Counted from the first letter of the stretch, positions 28,929 to 43,873 are shown. The stretch is DNA of 64,000 nucleotides from an uncultured Armatimonadota bacterium (GCA_903927345.1 CAIYMO010000031.1:62001-126000); one strand, 5' to 3'. Made by a program: numbers and translations. Notes: generated from the letters alone by a model not told the origin.

Positions 28929-29525
28929 TTACTCGATGATCAGTCGCTTAGCGGTCACATTCGACAGCAAACGACGAATACTCGTCTGGGCACTGGCAAA
29001 GGCCGTCTTCTCAATATCCAGATACTGAACGGAAGAGTTAAACCGAACCCGTGCCTCGCGAATAGCCTTCAGTAGAATCTCATCGTCCTTCCAGAACAGG
29101 CCCTTCTTATCGTCAATCAGCTTAAGATCGACCTCCGCTGGCTGAATCTGCAAGCGTGGAAGACGCACGTGGACTGCGTCGCGATCAATCCGGATCGTTG
29201 CCTTCGAAAGATCAATTCCCGCCGTCACTTTTCCATTCGCTTGAACCCATACGGAGTTTCGCGTCGTCGCGCGAACCAAGCTTTCCATTCCCGGAATCGC
29301 CGCGACAACACCCTCCGGCTCACGTTGAGTGCCGTACTGAAAGGCGTCGCTCAGGTTCAGCTCCGCAGTCTGAAGAAATCCAATCTCTCGAAGCGACTGC
29401 ACGATGCGAGGCGTGTCATCCAAAACCCGACCTTCTGGCACTGCAGGGCTACCCTTGGTCACCCAAAGGGTTCCAAAGACTCCAACCAGAATCCAAGGAA
29501 GGACTCGAAATTTGGGCGCACTCAC
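28929..29525 (-). CDS. DUF4230-like protein
   Basis: 198 aa; N-terminal TM, LRATTRNSVWVQANGKVTAGIDLSKATIRID. Confidence 0.7.
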   Translation of the reverse strand: MSAPKFRVLPWILVGVFGTLWVTKGSPAVPEGRVLDDTPRIVQSLREIGFLQTAELNLSDAFQYGTQREPEGVVAAIPGMESLVRATTRNSVWVQANGKVTAGIDLSKATIRIDRDAVHVRLPRLQIQPAEVDLKLIDDKKGLFWKDDEILLKAIREARVRFNSSVQYLDIEKTAFASAQTSIRRLLSNVTAKRLIIE

Positions 29526-29578
29526 AACTTGTCAGACTCGTAATTGTCAGGGCCCGTTCCACAAACCAGCCGAAGGAC

Positions 29579-31138
29579 CTAGGCGAGCTGAAACTCAGGG
29601 CTTGCGAAGATCATCTTCGTGATAGCCCGAGCTACCGCCGAAGCATTCTGAGGCGTCACTCGACCCGATCCCGCCGCCTTAGAGGCTGCATCGATTAAAT
29701 TGGCATACTTAGCGCCTGTGAACTCGATATCGTAGATCGAACACAGAGTCTTTACTGCACCATCAGGGGTCGGATTATCCGCTAGAAGCGGGAACGGTGC
29801 CGCCGCCACGCTTGGCCCCGTCCTGTTTGCTCCTGCATTTCCGCCGAGGTTTGCGGCTGGTGCTGGAGTTCCACCGACGTAGAGCCTCTCTGCCCATTTG
29901 ATGCGCTCGACCATCGTCGCCGAAGTGATCCAATACGAACCAGTTCGCCACCCAGAAACATCCGGTGGAGACATAATTTCCATTCCCATCGAGACCGTTG
30001 ATGCCATCAGCGCAAAGCAGGGACGTAGGGCGCGAACAAGATTCACATTCACCGAGATATCTCCTTCGGACTGAATCGGATTATCCGTGCCGTTCTTGAT
30101 CTCATCAAGCAACCGCTGACCAATCCCTAGCTGGCGAACAGTCGTCACCGCAAAGTCAATCGGATTCTTGATGCACCTGCGGTAGCACTTCTCCGAATAG
30201 AACTCCGGCGACTCCATGATTCCCCGCACCAGAACCTTGATGTCGTACTTCGATTCATAGAATCGCGATGCGATTCGGTCGATGACCTTAGGATCCAGGT
30301 CCTCGCTCGCAAACCACTTCCAAGCCTTTTGTGTGATGTAGATCGCAGTTTGTCGCTTCTGGCAAAGAAGGTCCAACACGTCTTCACCGTTCCATGTGCC
30401 TGTTTGCCCAAAGATTGTCTTTTTGGTGTAGTCGTGGTCCTTTGAGCTAAAAATGAACTGATCGCGCTTCGTTGGCTCCTTGTCTCGAACAAATCTTCCA
30501 ACCCCATAGCGCCAACCGGTGAACGCTCGAGCCGCTTCCTGAATATCCTTCTCGGAGTATCCATTATCGACTCCCAGCGTAAACAGCTCCATGACCTCGC
30601 GGGCAAAGTTCTCGTTGGGATGGCCAACGTTGTTCTCCTGGTTATCGAGCCAAAAGATCATCGCCGGGTTCTTACTAATCCCAAGCAACATCTCCTTGAA
30701 GTTCCCCAGCGCGTTCGATCGCAGAACCTCGATATGCTCATACATCGCAAACGAGTTCGTCACCTTCTGACTACTCGTCGCAAAGTGGTTGTGCCAGAAC
30801 AAGGTCATCTTTTCCAGCAACGGGCGCTGAGTACAGACCATCTGCGCCATCCAAACGTTCTGCATCACCTTGATGTTCACAACTCCTTTGTTGTTCGCAA
30901 AGATCATCGGATCCCAGTTCGTGACATCGGGCGCGTTCTCATAATCAAGAAGAAGGTTGATCGCCCCCGCGAGCCCATTCTTACCGTAATACTCAAGCTC
31001 GGCCTCGCTTGCGCCCATCCCAAAGCGCCGCAACAAGTGCGCGATCTTCTGCTTCTCGTTGAGTTCCATGCGCGGTTCAAACGCATCCACTGCGGGTAGG
31101 TTCACTCGAGTAGGTCTTTTGGCTGAAACCCCGACCAA
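29579..31138 (-). CDS. DUF1800 family protein
   Basis: 519 aa; HLLRRFGMGASEAELEYYG, MTLFWHNHFATS, FAREVMELFTLGVDNGYSEKDIQEAARAFTGWR, SPPDVSGWRTGSYWIT. Confidence 0.93.
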   Translation of the reverse strand: MVGVSAKRPTRVNLPAVDAFEPRMELNEKQKIAHLLRRFGMGASEAELEYYGKNGLAGAINLLLDYENAPDVTNWDPMIFANNKGVVNIKVMQNVWMAQMVCTQRPLLEKMTLFWHNHFATSSQKVTNSFAMYEHIEVLRSNALGNFKEMLLGISKNPAMIFWLDNQENNVGHPNENFAREVMELFTLGVDNGYSEKDIQEAARAFTGWRYGVGRFVRDKEPTKRDQFIFSSKDHDYTKKTIFGQTGTWNGEDVLDLLCQKRQTAIYITQKAWKWFASEDLDPKVIDRIASRFYESKYDIKVLVRGIMESPEFYSEKCYRRCIKNPIDFAVTTVRQLGIGQRLLDEIKNGTDNPIQSEGDISVNVNLVRALRPCFALMASTVSMGMEIMSPPDVSGWRTGSYWITSATMVERIKWAERLYVGGTPAPAANLGGNAGANRTGPSVAAAPFPLLADNPTPDGAVKTLCSIYDIEFTGAKYANLIDAASKAAGSGRVTPQNASAVARAITKMIFASPEFQLA

Positions 31139-31163
31139 TTCGTAATCCGTATACTAGGTCAAA

Positions 31164-32039
31164 GTGCTCGAACAATACTCCAGAGAACACATTCATCCCT
31201 CGATCTTTGAAGCAATCGACGGGCTGAACTCAGCGGCATTGGCTGGCGAGACTGCAGTAGCTAGCACGAACATGAAGGCGTATAACGCCTACAACTCTGC
31301 TTGGTTTGCCGCTCACTGGAAAGGCTTCACCGCCTGGGCTGTCGGCATCATTCCTACAATCGGAACAATTCCCTTTCTCCGAGGCGTCATCGAAATGCCC
31401 AAACCTGCGAGCGCAGGCGTCTTCTTTGTGGTCCTCGCAGCCTGGATCGGAGCCGGCATCTATGGTTGGGAGCGAACGAAGAAGGACATCACCATCAGAG
31501 AGCTCGAGTCGATCATCCCTGCACTCGAGTTGACTGAATCCCAGAAGCACTATCTCAGCTCCGTTATTGCCGTGCTTGGTTCAGCGATCCTCGATTCTGA
31601 ACAGAAGAAGTCCTGGCTCAAGGCGCTGTATCAAGCCCTCGACAACGCCCTCGGACTCGAGAAAATCCACCGTGACATGCGCCAGATGATCGGCGGATCT
31701 AGCCATGCCGAGCTCCTTGCCGAAGTCGATTCCCTCAGAGTCAGGGTTGATTCAGCCCAAGACCAAATGGCAAAGGCAACGTACGCCGAAAGTCTACGCC
31801 TCGCCGAAGGTCGCCTCTCCCGAAGCGAAGGAATGGCCGCGCAATCCGAACGTATCGAAGCTCAGCTCGAGCTCACCCGCCAAACCTTCCTCCAAACCCA
31901 CGAATCGCTCAGCGGGCTCACCGTCGGTGCCCAGCACTCGATTCACGTCTCCCTTGATCCTCTCCGGGCAAACCTGAGCCGCGTTCAGAGCGAATCCGAG
32001 TCCATCCTTCGGGCAATAGAAGAGCTAAATCAGGCGTAA
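31164..32039 (+). CDS. Hypothetical membrane/coiled-coil protein
   Basis: 291 aa, GTG start, two TM segments then coiled coil; TATACT 8 nt upstream. Confidence 0.6.
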   Translation: MLEQYSREHIHPSIFEAIDGLNSAALAGETAVASTNMKAYNAYNSAWFAAHWKGFTAWAVGIIPTIGTIPFLRGVIEMPKPASAGVFFVVLAAWIGAGIYGWERTKKDITIRELESIIPALELTESQKHYLSSVIAVLGSAILDSEQKKSWLKALYQALDNALGLEKIHRDMRQMIGGSSHAELLAEVDSLRVRVDSAQDQMAKATYAESLRLAEGRLSRSEGMAAQSERIEAQLELTRQTFLQTHESLSGLTVGAQHSIHVSLDPLRANLSRVQSESESILRAIEELNQA

Positions 32040-32042
32040 ACT
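32037..32042 (+). promoter_or_regulatory. -10-like TAAACT, 6 nt before ATG; overlaps the upstream TAA stop
   Basis: TAAACT-GGCGGC-ATG; GCGTAAACTGGCGGCATG is identical to the site at 22597-22613. Confidence 0.5.
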
Positions 32043-32048
32043 GGCGGC

Positions 32049-33050
32049 ATGCCGCTCGACGACCTCATTCCCGGGACACAGCCTCCCCGCAGAAGGCCCC
32101 CGAGACATGAGATCGTGGCGTATTGGCTCGTCAGCTTTATTGCAGCGCTCTCGATGTTTGTGTTGACGTTCATCTCGATTCGCTTCGCGACGATCTCCAA
32201 TATGTTCAGCTACACACCGTTCCTGGTGCTTCCTCTTGCTGGAGGATGGTGCGCGGGAATGATGTCGTTCAGATTTCGAAGCCTCAAAAATGCCAATTGG
32301 TCACTACCTTTTTGGAGTCTCCTTCAACTCGCCGGACTCCTTCTGATCTTCGCCCAAGAAGGCATCCTCTGCCTCATCATGTCTGCGCCGTTGGGTTACC
32401 TCGAAATGGTGATCGCCTTCAAAATTGGTCAGAAAGCGGGCGGTATTGACCCCTCCGCACCAACTGGGCCACAACTCAGCATGATCCCTGTACTTTTCGT
32501 GGCAGGTGTAGCAGGGATGCGGCTTACCCCAACCACCGCCGAGGCCGAAGAATCCACAACGCTGGTTATCAACACCACACCCGAAAAGATCTGGCCCCTC
32601 CTCTTCAATCTGGATAACGTTCCTAACCCCGAGTTCGTACCATTTCGAGCGGGGGTCGCCCACCCAACCCGGACAGAATCCGACGGCATGCAGATCGGTG
32701 ACGCTCGCCGTTGCGTCCTCTCTACAGGCACGATGGAGGAAGTCATCAGCGTCTCGGACAAGAACCGCCGCCTCCGATTCAATGTGACCAAAACTCCGGT
32801 GGCGATGACCGAGTACAACCCATTCCACAAGATCGAAACCATCCACGGAGCCGACTACTTCTGGGTTCAATGGGGCGAGTTTCGGCTCGAGCCTCTCCCA
32901 AGCGGAAGAACAAAGCTGACCGGTACCAGTCGCTACTCATTCCGACTCTATCCTGCTTCCTATTGGAAGCTCTGGGCCGACTCAATGGTGGAACAAACCC
33001 ACCTCCTTGTCATGCACGAGATCAAGCGTCGAGCCGAATCGAGTCAGTAG
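32049..33050 (+). CDS. Membrane protein with C-terminal SRPBCC/START-like domain
   Basis: 333 aa; several TM helices then STTLVINTTPEKIWPLLFNLDNVPNPEFVPF. Confidence 0.7.
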   Translation: MPLDDLIPGTQPPRRRPPRHEIVAYWLVSFIAALSMFVLTFISIRFATISNMFSYTPFLVLPLAGGWCAGMMSFRFRSLKNANWSLPFWSLLQLAGLLLIFAQEGILCLIMSAPLGYLEMVIAFKIGQKAGGIDPSAPTGPQLSMIPVLFVAGVAGMRLTPTTAEAEESTTLVINTTPEKIWPLLFNLDNVPNPEFVPFRAGVAHPTRTESDGMQIGDARRCVLSTGTMEEVISVSDKNRRLRFNVTKTPVAMTEYNPFHKIETIHGADYFWVQWGEFRLEPLPSGRTKLTGTSRYSFRLYPASYWKLWADSMVEQTHLLVMHEIKRRAESSQ

Positions 33051-33064
33051 CTCCCCGCACCAAG

Positions 33065-33070
33065 TAAACT
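33065..33070 (+). promoter_or_regulatory. -10-like TAAACT, 7 nt before ATG
   Basis: TAAACT-ACTCCCG-ATG. Confidence 0.45.
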
Positions 33071-33077
33071 ACTCCCG

Positions 33078-34979
33078 ATGCTCCTCTCTGTCTCAAATGT
33101 CAAAAAGGCGTTTGGGCCAGACCAAATTCTGCTCGGCGTGACCTTCCGTCTCGACCCCAAAGAGCGTGTGGCAATGGTCGGGCGCAACGGTGCCGGAAAA
33201 TCAACGCTCCTGAAGATCCTCACCGAGCGAGACACCCCCGACTCCGGTTCCTTCAATGTCAACCGAGGAGCAAAGATCGGGTACCTCCGGCAGGAACAAC
33301 CCGTCACCTTTGGGCGCACCGTCATCGAAGAAGCCCAAGCAGGAGCTGCCGACCGTCTCGCCATCCAAGTCCGGCTCCGCGAGCTAGAAGAACTCATTGA
33401 GGCGGATCAAGCCACCGCTGAAAACCTGGACGAATACGCACTGGTCCATGAGCACTTCCTCGATGCTGAGGGCTACTCTGCCGAGCGAGACGTCCGAACC
33501 GTTCTCACCAAAATGGGATTCGAAGAGGATGAGTTCGACAAGCCTACCGATGCTCTCAGCGGCGGAGAGAAGACCCGTCTGGCGATCGCCCGAATTCTGC
33601 TCGAAGAACCGGATCTCCTCATCCTCGACGAGCCAACAAACCACCTCGATCTCCAAGCCACTGAGTGGCTCGAAAACTGGATCACTCAGTATCACGGCGC
33701 CGTTCTCTTGGTCAGCCACGACCGAACCTTCCTTGAAGCAACCGCCCAACGTGTTCTCGAACTCCGAGACGGCCAAGTCAAGGCATACCCTGGTCCCTTT
33801 GGCAAGTACCTTGAACTGAAACAAGCCGACGAAGAACGCCAAGCCGAGGTCGCCAAGCGCCAAGCCATCGAGCTCGCCAAGATGGACGAATACGTTCGTC
33901 GATTCATGAACAGCCAGCGCACCGCCCAGGCGCGTGGACGCTTGAAGCAGATGGAGAAGCTCGAAGCAGTTCGAGTTCACGCACCCAAAAACGACAAGCA
34001 AATGGCAGGTGGATTCGGCAAAGCTGCCCGATCCGGAGAAATCGTCGTCGAAACCAAAAAACTTGGCGTCGGTTTCACCGATCTAACCCTCATCAAGGAC
34101 CTGAACTGGATCGTACGAATCGGCGAGCGCTGGGGCGTCATCGGCGAAAACGGAGCCGGGAAATCAACCCTGATCAAAACCGTTGTGGGCGCACTTCCTG
34201 CGCTCGGAGGCACCGCAAAACTGGGTTCCAGCGTCGTCGCCGGCTACTTCACTCAAGATGCCAGCGACCTCGATCCCGAAATGTCCCCCCTCGACGTCCT
34301 CTGCTACGAAGACGGCCTCACCCCTCCCGAAGCCCGAACGCTCCTCGGCAGGTTCCTGCTCATGGGCGACGACGTCTACCGGCCCGTCCGCACCCTCAGT
34401 GGCGGCGAAAAGAACAAACTCTCCCTTGCCCGACTGACTAACCTAAACCCCAATCTCCTGGTGCTCGACGAGCCAACCAACCACTTGGACATGGCGTCGC
34501 GCGAGGCCCTCGCCGACGTCCTCAAGGACTACTCCGGCACCCTGATCCTGATCTCCCACGACCGCTGGCTCCTCAGTCAAGTCACCGATAACACCCTCGA
34601 TGTCCGGCGAAACGAAGTCATCCAATACGGCGGCTCCTACACCGAATACCGAAACCGAAAGCAATCATCGAGCTCTGGCCCGTCACAAACAAACGCGGTA
34701 AAGGAAGTCGAGGACAACCAACCCAAACTCTCGCCACGAGAACTTGGGAAGGCGATCGAAAAGCTAACCAAAGAGATTTCTCAGATCGAAGACAAGATCA
34801 CGACTCTCGAAAACGATATGGCGGTTCTCGAGCTCAAACTCGCCGCCGTCGGCCCGAACGATGATGTCCTTGCTCTTTCTACTCAGCACGGTGAGCTCCA
34901 ATCCACGATAGCCGCGACTATGGCAGAGTGGGAAAGCCTCCACACCCAAGTCGCCGAACTCGAAGCCCAGCGACCATAG
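33078..34979 (+). CDS. ABC-F family ATP-binding protein
   Basis: 633 aa; two NBDs (GRNGAGKSTLLK, LSGGEKTRLAIARILLEEPDLLILDEPTNHLD; GENGAGKSTLIK, LSGGEKNKLSLARL), C-terminal coiled coil. Confidence 0.95.
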   Translation: MLLSVSNVKKAFGPDQILLGVTFRLDPKERVAMVGRNGAGKSTLLKILTERDTPDSGSFNVNRGAKIGYLRQEQPVTFGRTVIEEAQAGAADRLAIQVRLRELEELIEADQATAENLDEYALVHEHFLDAEGYSAERDVRTVLTKMGFEEDEFDKPTDALSGGEKTRLAIARILLEEPDLLILDEPTNHLDLQATEWLENWITQYHGAVLLVSHDRTFLEATAQRVLELRDGQVKAYPGPFGKYLELKQADEERQAEVAKRQAIELAKMDEYVRRFMNSQRTAQARGRLKQMEKLEAVRVHAPKNDKQMAGGFGKAARSGEIVVETKKLGVGFTDLTLIKDLNWIVRIGERWGVIGENGAGKSTLIKTVVGALPALGGTAKLGSSVVAGYFTQDASDLDPEMSPLDVLCYEDGLTPPEARTLLGRFLLMGDDVYRPVRTLSGGEKNKLSLARLTNLNPNLLVLDEPTNHLDMASREALADVLKDYSGTLILISHDRWLLSQVTDNTLDVRRNEVIQYGGSYTEYRNRKQSSSSGPSQTNAVKEVEDNQPKLSPRELGKAIEKLTKEISQIEDKITTLENDMAVLELKLAAVGPNDDVLALSTQHGELQSTIAATMAEWESLHTQVAELEAQRP

Positions 34980-35074
34980 ACGCGACCACAGTATCGGGTC
35001 ACGGGTCAAGTAAGTCTGGAGAACTTGAGTTTCTCCGACATTGCAGCTCGACCGGTAAACTGGCCCCCAGAACG

Positions 35075-36700
35075 ATGCGAACTGAGATACTCATTGCCGG
35101 CGGAGGAACCGGAGGCGTCGCGGCTGCGATGATGGCATGTGACCTCGGTCACCGAGTCATCCTCACCGAAGAAACGGACTGGATCGGAGGACAACTCACA
35201 GCCCAAATCGTCCCCCCCGATGAGCACCCCTGGATTGAGCAGTTCGGTTGCACAAGGCGATATCGCGAATTCCGAAACCGTGTCCGAACCGCATACTTCG
35301 CCCATCCCAACTTAGCCGAATCTGCGCGCAAGAATCCACTTCTGAATCCAGGCAGCGGTTGGGTCAGCTTGCTTTGCTTCGAGCCAAAGATTGGCCTCGA
35401 AGTCATCGAAGGGATGTTAGCGCCCTACGTCGGTGCCGGACTTCTTACGATCCTGCGTCGCCACAAGCCATTCTCCGCATCGACCGATGGGGATAAAGTA
35501 GAAGCTGTTCGTTTCCTGAACCTGGAGTCGGGCGAGTTCGTCACCATCGAAGCCGATGTTGTTTTGGACGCGACCGAGCTCGGCGACCTGCTCCCTATGA
35601 CCAACACCGAGTACATCGTCGGAGCCGAGTCCAAAAGCCAAACTCAAGAGCCCAATGCCGTTGACGGTGATCCGGAGTGGGACAACGTCCAAGGCATCAC
35701 GTGGTGCTTTGCTCTCGCCAACGATCCGAATTCCGAGCGGCGGATCGAAAAGCCCGCGCAATACGACAAGTGGAAAAACTGGAAGCCCAACTTCTGGCCA
35801 GGCCCCATCCTTGGCTTCGAAGTGCTCCACGCCCACACTGGCGTCATCAAGGAACTTCCTCTCTACGGCCGAAAGCCCGGTGACTGGTACGCCCTGTTCC
35901 CCTATCGCCAGATCGTCAGCGAGGATCGATTCGCTAACCCTGCCGGTGTTCACCCCGCTACCGTCGTGAACTGGCCCCAAAACGACTACTTCGAGGGCAC
36001 CATCATGGACGTTGATCCTCTGCCATCCGGAAATCAAATCCCCGACGGATTCGATGTTCCGGGCGCAATGGGTCCGGTCTCCGCATCAAGGCTGAACGAT
36101 TCCAAACAGCTGTCACTCAGCCTGCTGTACTGGCTACAAAACGATGCTCCTCGTCACGACGATCAGCCCGGTGCCTACCCCAACCTCTACATGCGCCCTG
36201 ATCTCTCAGGAACCACCGATGGCTTCGCCAAGTACCCCTACATCCGAGAAGCAAGACGGATCCAAGCCGAGTACGTCGTCAAGGAGCAAGATGTCGCCGC
36301 GTATACCAATGAGGGCAAGGACCGTGCCCCATCCTTCGCAGACTCTGTCGGCGTCGGAGCTTATCGAATCGACCTGCACCCCAGCACAAACGGGGCGAAC
36401 ACCATCGATACCTCCACGCTGCCATTCGAGATCCCTTTAAGATCGCTCGTGCCAACGCGGATGAAGAACCTGATCCCCGCCTGCAAAAACCTGGGAGTGA
36501 CGCATATCACCAACGGTTGCTACCGGCTCCATCCTGTCGAATGGAACATCGGCGAATCCGCAGCAGCGTTAGCCTCGTATACTCTTCGCATGGGCTCAAG
36601 CCAAGCCGTCTCTGCGTCAGCCGATTCGGTCAAGGAACTGCAAGCGCTCTTGGTGAGCCAAGGCGTTGAGCTTCGCTGGCCGCAGTTGCGCGCCCTGTAA
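35075..36700 (+). CDS. FAD-dependent oxidoreductase
   Basis: Starts MRTEILIAGGGTGGVAAAMMACDLGHRVILTEE; internal start preferred over 34928, which overlaps the ABC-F gene. Confidence 0.9.
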   Translation: MRTEILIAGGGTGGVAAAMMACDLGHRVILTEETDWIGGQLTAQIVPPDEHPWIEQFGCTRRYREFRNRVRTAYFAHPNLAESARKNPLLNPGSGWVSLLCFEPKIGLEVIEGMLAPYVGAGLLTILRRHKPFSASTDGDKVEAVRFLNLESGEFVTIEADVVLDATELGDLLPMTNTEYIVGAESKSQTQEPNAVDGDPEWDNVQGITWCFALANDPNSERRIEKPAQYDKWKNWKPNFWPGPILGFEVLHAHTGVIKELPLYGRKPGDWYALFPYRQIVSEDRFANPAGVHPATVVNWPQNDYFEGTIMDVDPLPSGNQIPDGFDVPGAMGPVSASRLNDSKQLSLSLLYWLQNDAPRHDDQPGAYPNLYMRPDLSGTTDGFAKYPYIREARRIQAEYVVKEQDVAAYTNEGKDRAPSFADSVGVGAYRIDLHPSTNGANTIDTSTLPFEIPLRSLVPTRMKNLIPACKNLGVTHITNGCYRLHPVEWNIGESAAALASYTLRMGSSQAVSASADSVKELQALLVSQGVELRWPQLRAL

Positions 36701-36705
36701 CAATC

Positions 36706-38097
36706 ATGGGAAACATTCCGCCAATCCAGTTTGAGCTTCCACCAAGCGTCGATGACGAGCAAAGTGGCGCGAAGCTCCCCCGCGTTTGGCTGGGTTGGGC
36801 CCTCATTGCCGTCATCTTCCTGTTTCTGATCGCAGCAAGTTTTAGCGCCGCGTCAGGAAAGCGGATCCTCTCGACGCCTCAAACCAAGAAGTCGCAGGAC
36901 AAGACGGTCGAGATGATGCTCGGACTCAAAGCAATCCAAGGCGGTTCGGGTCCCAAAGGCGAGGTCTTTGCTCAGTACATCGACGACCTCCGCGAAGACG
37001 CCAAGAAGTCGCCGAATGCCCAAAAACTCCGCGTCGCGCTCCGGGTTGAAGACGGAAAAGCCCCCTTCGCCGAGGATCTCAAAAATCTAGCAAACTCCAC
37101 GGACGAACAGGATAAGGCGTTCTCACAGCTTTACGACAAGAAGGACATCCCCAAAGCCGAAGCCGAGCCTCTGATTGCCAAGCTCGATGGTAAAGACCTC
37201 GGCGAACGCGTCGCCTCGGTCCAATTCAAAGAAAAGTTCGGGGACAAGTCCATCCGCTCAAAGACCTTCCCTGCGGAGGCTGCGCTAAAATTTGGCATCT
37301 TCGGGCTTCTCGGCTGCACAGGGTTCCTTGCCGGAGTCGTGCTGCTGGGCATCTTCACCACTCAGCGGCTCGCGGGTGGCCTAAAACCGCTCGGCATGCC
37401 TCAGCATGCAGTTCCGTTGCCCGTTGCTGATCGCCTCGCGCTCGCCGCATCGATCATCATGTGCACCTACTTGGGCCTTGGCTTGGTGGGCGAGCGATAT
37501 CTCCAAAGTGTTCCCGTCGTCGACAAAGTGCTCCCGTTTGTTGGAATCTTCGTGGCAATGGGCTTCATCTGCACCCAACCCATCATGGGCCACCGATTCA
37601 CGCTGGAGTCCCTCGGGATCAGCAAGCAGGGTCTCGGAAAGAGAATTGCCTGGGGAATAGGCAGCTACTTTGCCCTCATTCCCATCCTCTTGGTTGCTCT
37701 CTTTGTGGTGACCCTTCTCGCCAAGGTCCTTCCTGGCAATGCCCACCCAGTCGGTGAGGAAGTCCTGCAGGCAAACGGTCTTCAAGCGCTTGGTTTGCTC
37801 GTTATGGCTGCCGTGATCGCCCCCATCTGGGAGGAATTCATGTTCCGTGGTCTCTTGTTCCCGGCGTTCAGTGCAGTAACAAAAAGCCCCGTCTTAGGTG
37901 CCGTCATCTCGTGCTTCCTCTTCGCCGCGATCCATCCCCAAGGCCCCGCCGGAGTTCCGTTGCTCATGACGCTCGCCCTAGGAATGTGCTTCATCAGCTA
38001 CCAAACAAAGTCGCTAATTCCCAACATGGTGATGCACGCGATCAACAACGCTGGCGCGCTCCTGATGCTGATGCTCCTTGGAAAAGACTTCTTCTAG
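36706..38097 (+). CDS. CPBP family intramembrane metalloprotease
   Basis: 463 aa; [30 protein letters not shown]. Confidence 0.9.
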   Translation: MGNIPPIQFELPPSVDDEQSGAKLPRVWLGWALIAVIFLFLIAASFSAASGKRILSTPQTKKSQDKTVEMMLGLKAIQGGSGPKGEVFAQYIDDLREDAKKSPNAQKLRVALRVEDGKAPFAEDLKNLANSTDEQDKAFSQLYDKKDIPKAEAEPLIAKLDGKDLGERVASVQFKEKFGDKSIRSKTFPAEAALKFGIFGLLGCTGFLAGVVLLGIFTTQRLAGGLKPLGMPQHAVPLPVADRLALAASIIMCTYLGLGLVGERYLQSVPVVDKVLPFVGIFVAMGFICTQPIMGHRFTLESLGISKQGLGKRIAWGIGSYFALIPILLVALFVVTLLAKVLPGNAHPVGEEVLQANGLQALGLLVMAAVIAPIWEEFMFRGLLFPAFSAVTKSPVLGAVISCFLFAAIHPQGPAGVPLLMTLALGMCFISYQTKSLIPNMVMHAINNAGALLMLMLLGKDFF

Positions 38098-39104
38098 TCG
38101 GTCAGGTCGCGCTTAGGCGGAACCATGCCAAGGTGCTTATAAGCAAGGTCGGTCACGCATCGACCGCGCGGAGTGCGTTGCAACATCCCAATTTGCAGAA
38201 GGTACGGCTCGTACACATCCTCAATGGTTTGTGAGTCCTCACCCGTGCTTGCGGCAAGCGTTTCAATCCCAACCGGACCGCCGCGATGCCGTTCAATGAT
38301 CAACTGAAGAAGTGTCCGGTCAATTCGGTCAAGTCCCAAGTCGTCCACTTCAAGCGCTCGCGCCGCCTTCTGTACAATGCTCTGACCAATCGTCTCGTGC
38401 CCATCCACTTGCGCGAAGTCTCGAACGCGTCGAAGTAGTCGGTTCGCAATTCGAGGCGTCCCTCGCGACCGCCGCGCAATCTCCTCAGCCCCATCCGGAG
38501 CGATCTCGTAACCCAAGATCCCTGCCGATCGGCGAACGATCTCAAACAGCGCATCTTGCTCGTAATAGCGGAAGTGCGAGATGATTCCGAATCTGTCTCG
38601 GAGCGGCCCAGTTAGCAGTCCCTGGCGCGTAGTCGCCCCAACAACCGTGAACGCCGGCACTTCCATCCGCACCGAACGAGCCGCAGGACCCTGCCCAATC
38701 ATGATGTCCACCTTTCGGTCCTCCATCGCGGGGTACAGATACTCTTCAACCGTACGCGACAGCCGATGGATTTCATCGATAAACAGAATCGCCCCCTCCT
38801 CAAGATTAGTGAGAATCCCCACTAGATCCCCCGGACGCTCAATTGCCGGACCACTCGTCACGTGAACAATTGCTCCCATTTCGTTGGCGATAATGTGAGC
38901 CAGAGTCGTTTTGCCTAGTCCGGGAGGGCCATAAAGCAACACGTGGTCAACTGGCTCCCCGCGCTGTTTGGCCGCCTGAAGAAAGACCCCGAGGTTCTCC
39001 TTCAGAGTCTCCTGACCGATGAACTCACGCAAGAAACGGGGACGAAGTGAAAGTTCGTCCCCGTCTCCAGGTAGCTGATTCGGGTCAAGAGTGTCGTTGG
39101 CCAC
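38094..39104 (-). CDS. ruvB: Holliday junction branch migration DNA helicase RuvB
   Basis: 336 aa; [61 protein letters not shown] start with TATAAT 5 nt upstream. Confidence 0.98.
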   Translation of the reverse strand: MANDTLDPNQLPGDGDELSLRPRFLREFIGQETLKENLGVFLQAAKQRGEPVDHVLLYGPPGLGKTTLAHIIANEMGAIVHVTSGPAIERPGDLVGILTNLEEGAILFIDEIHRLSRTVEEYLYPAMEDRKVDIMIGQGPAARSVRMEVPAFTVVGATTRQGLLTGPLRDRFGIISHFRYYEQDALFEIVRRSAGILGYEIAPDGAEEIARRSRGTPRIANRLLRRVRDFAQVDGHETIGQSIVQKAARALEVDDLGLDRIDRTLLQLIIERHRGGPVGIETLAASTGEDSQTIEDVYEPYLLQIGMLQRTPRGRCVTDLAYKHLGMVPPKRDLTD

Positions 39105-39131
39105 TGCTTATTATAGAACCCTTTTGTCTAC

Positions 39132-42935
<3,804 letters not shown>

Positions 42936-43021
42936 TTAGTTTGCCAGATACCGAGCTGTTTTGCGAGGGATAACCGCCCGCTGGAGGAAAGATCAGTGAA
43001 CCTTGGATGGCGCTCCGAGCA

Positions 43022-43873
43022 TCAAGATGCGCGGCGAGTATAGTCTCCGCCGATAATTCGATCAAATTCTCCGCTAAGTACCCACTTCTCAAGTTCTTGC
43101 GTTCGGAACACGGGCATCGGGTGAGTCATTGTCTTCCCAAATGTCGCAAACAGAACAAACTTACCGAGCTTATCCAGAGCATCTGCGTCTTGGTACGCCC
43201 GCGCTTGGTCCATAAATGCGTCCTGATTCAGCTCATGCTTCAGCCTCGATGGCCCAGCCGCAAGTCGAATCAGCGACTGAATCGCAACCCCTTTGTCCTG
43301 AGCAACAAGGAGTCCTGCTCGGTCCGCTGAAAACTCTGCCTGACGAGACCACTCATAAAGCGCGAGCACCAGGGCATAAGTCGCCACGTCGGTTGCCCCC
43401 ATAGTTCGCCGCCCAAGGATATCAAGCAACGGGAACAGGAGCCAGCCAATGGAGAAGTACAAAACGTGATTCGCCTTGATGTGCCCAAGCTCGTGACCCA
43501 TGATGAAGAACAACTCCTCATCGCTCATAGTGTCAATCATCGAAGAGCGCAGACAGATATAAGGTCGCTCGACTCCACCCGCAAATGCGTTCGGGAACGG
43601 GTTAGAGGAGACATATAGCTCTGGCTCCGGCATGTCGAGAGTCTTCGCCGACTCACGCATGATCTCATATAGTGTCGGATACTGGTTTGGTCCACAGCGA
43701 ATCGAACTGCTCATGTTGTAGCAGTACATCCAGCGATCAATCCCGATTTCGTAAAACTTCGAGACCAATTGGGGAACCAGCGGAAGGTTCTGCAGCTTAT
43801 CGAGTGCCCATTTGTCGGCATCCGATACAAAGGCATCCTTCGTGATTCCGCTCAAGATTTTGCGTTCGCTCAT
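43022..43873 (-). CDS. M48 family metallopeptidase
   Basis: 283 aa; FIMGHELGHIKANH, EFSADRAGLLVAQD. Confidence 0.93.
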   Translation of the reverse strand: MSERKILSGITKDAFVSDADKWALDKLQNLPLVPQLVSKFYEIGIDRWMYCYNMSSSIRCGPNQYPTLYEIMRESAKTLDMPEPELYVSSNPFPNAFAGGVERPYICLRSSMIDTMSDEELFFIMGHELGHIKANHVLYFSIGWLLFPLLDILGRRTMGATDVATYALVLALYEWSRQAEFSADRAGLLVAQDKGVAIQSLIRLAAGPSRLKHELNQDAFMDQARAYQDADALDKLGKFVLFATFGKTMTHPMPVFRTQELEKWVLSGEFDRIIGGDYTRRAS

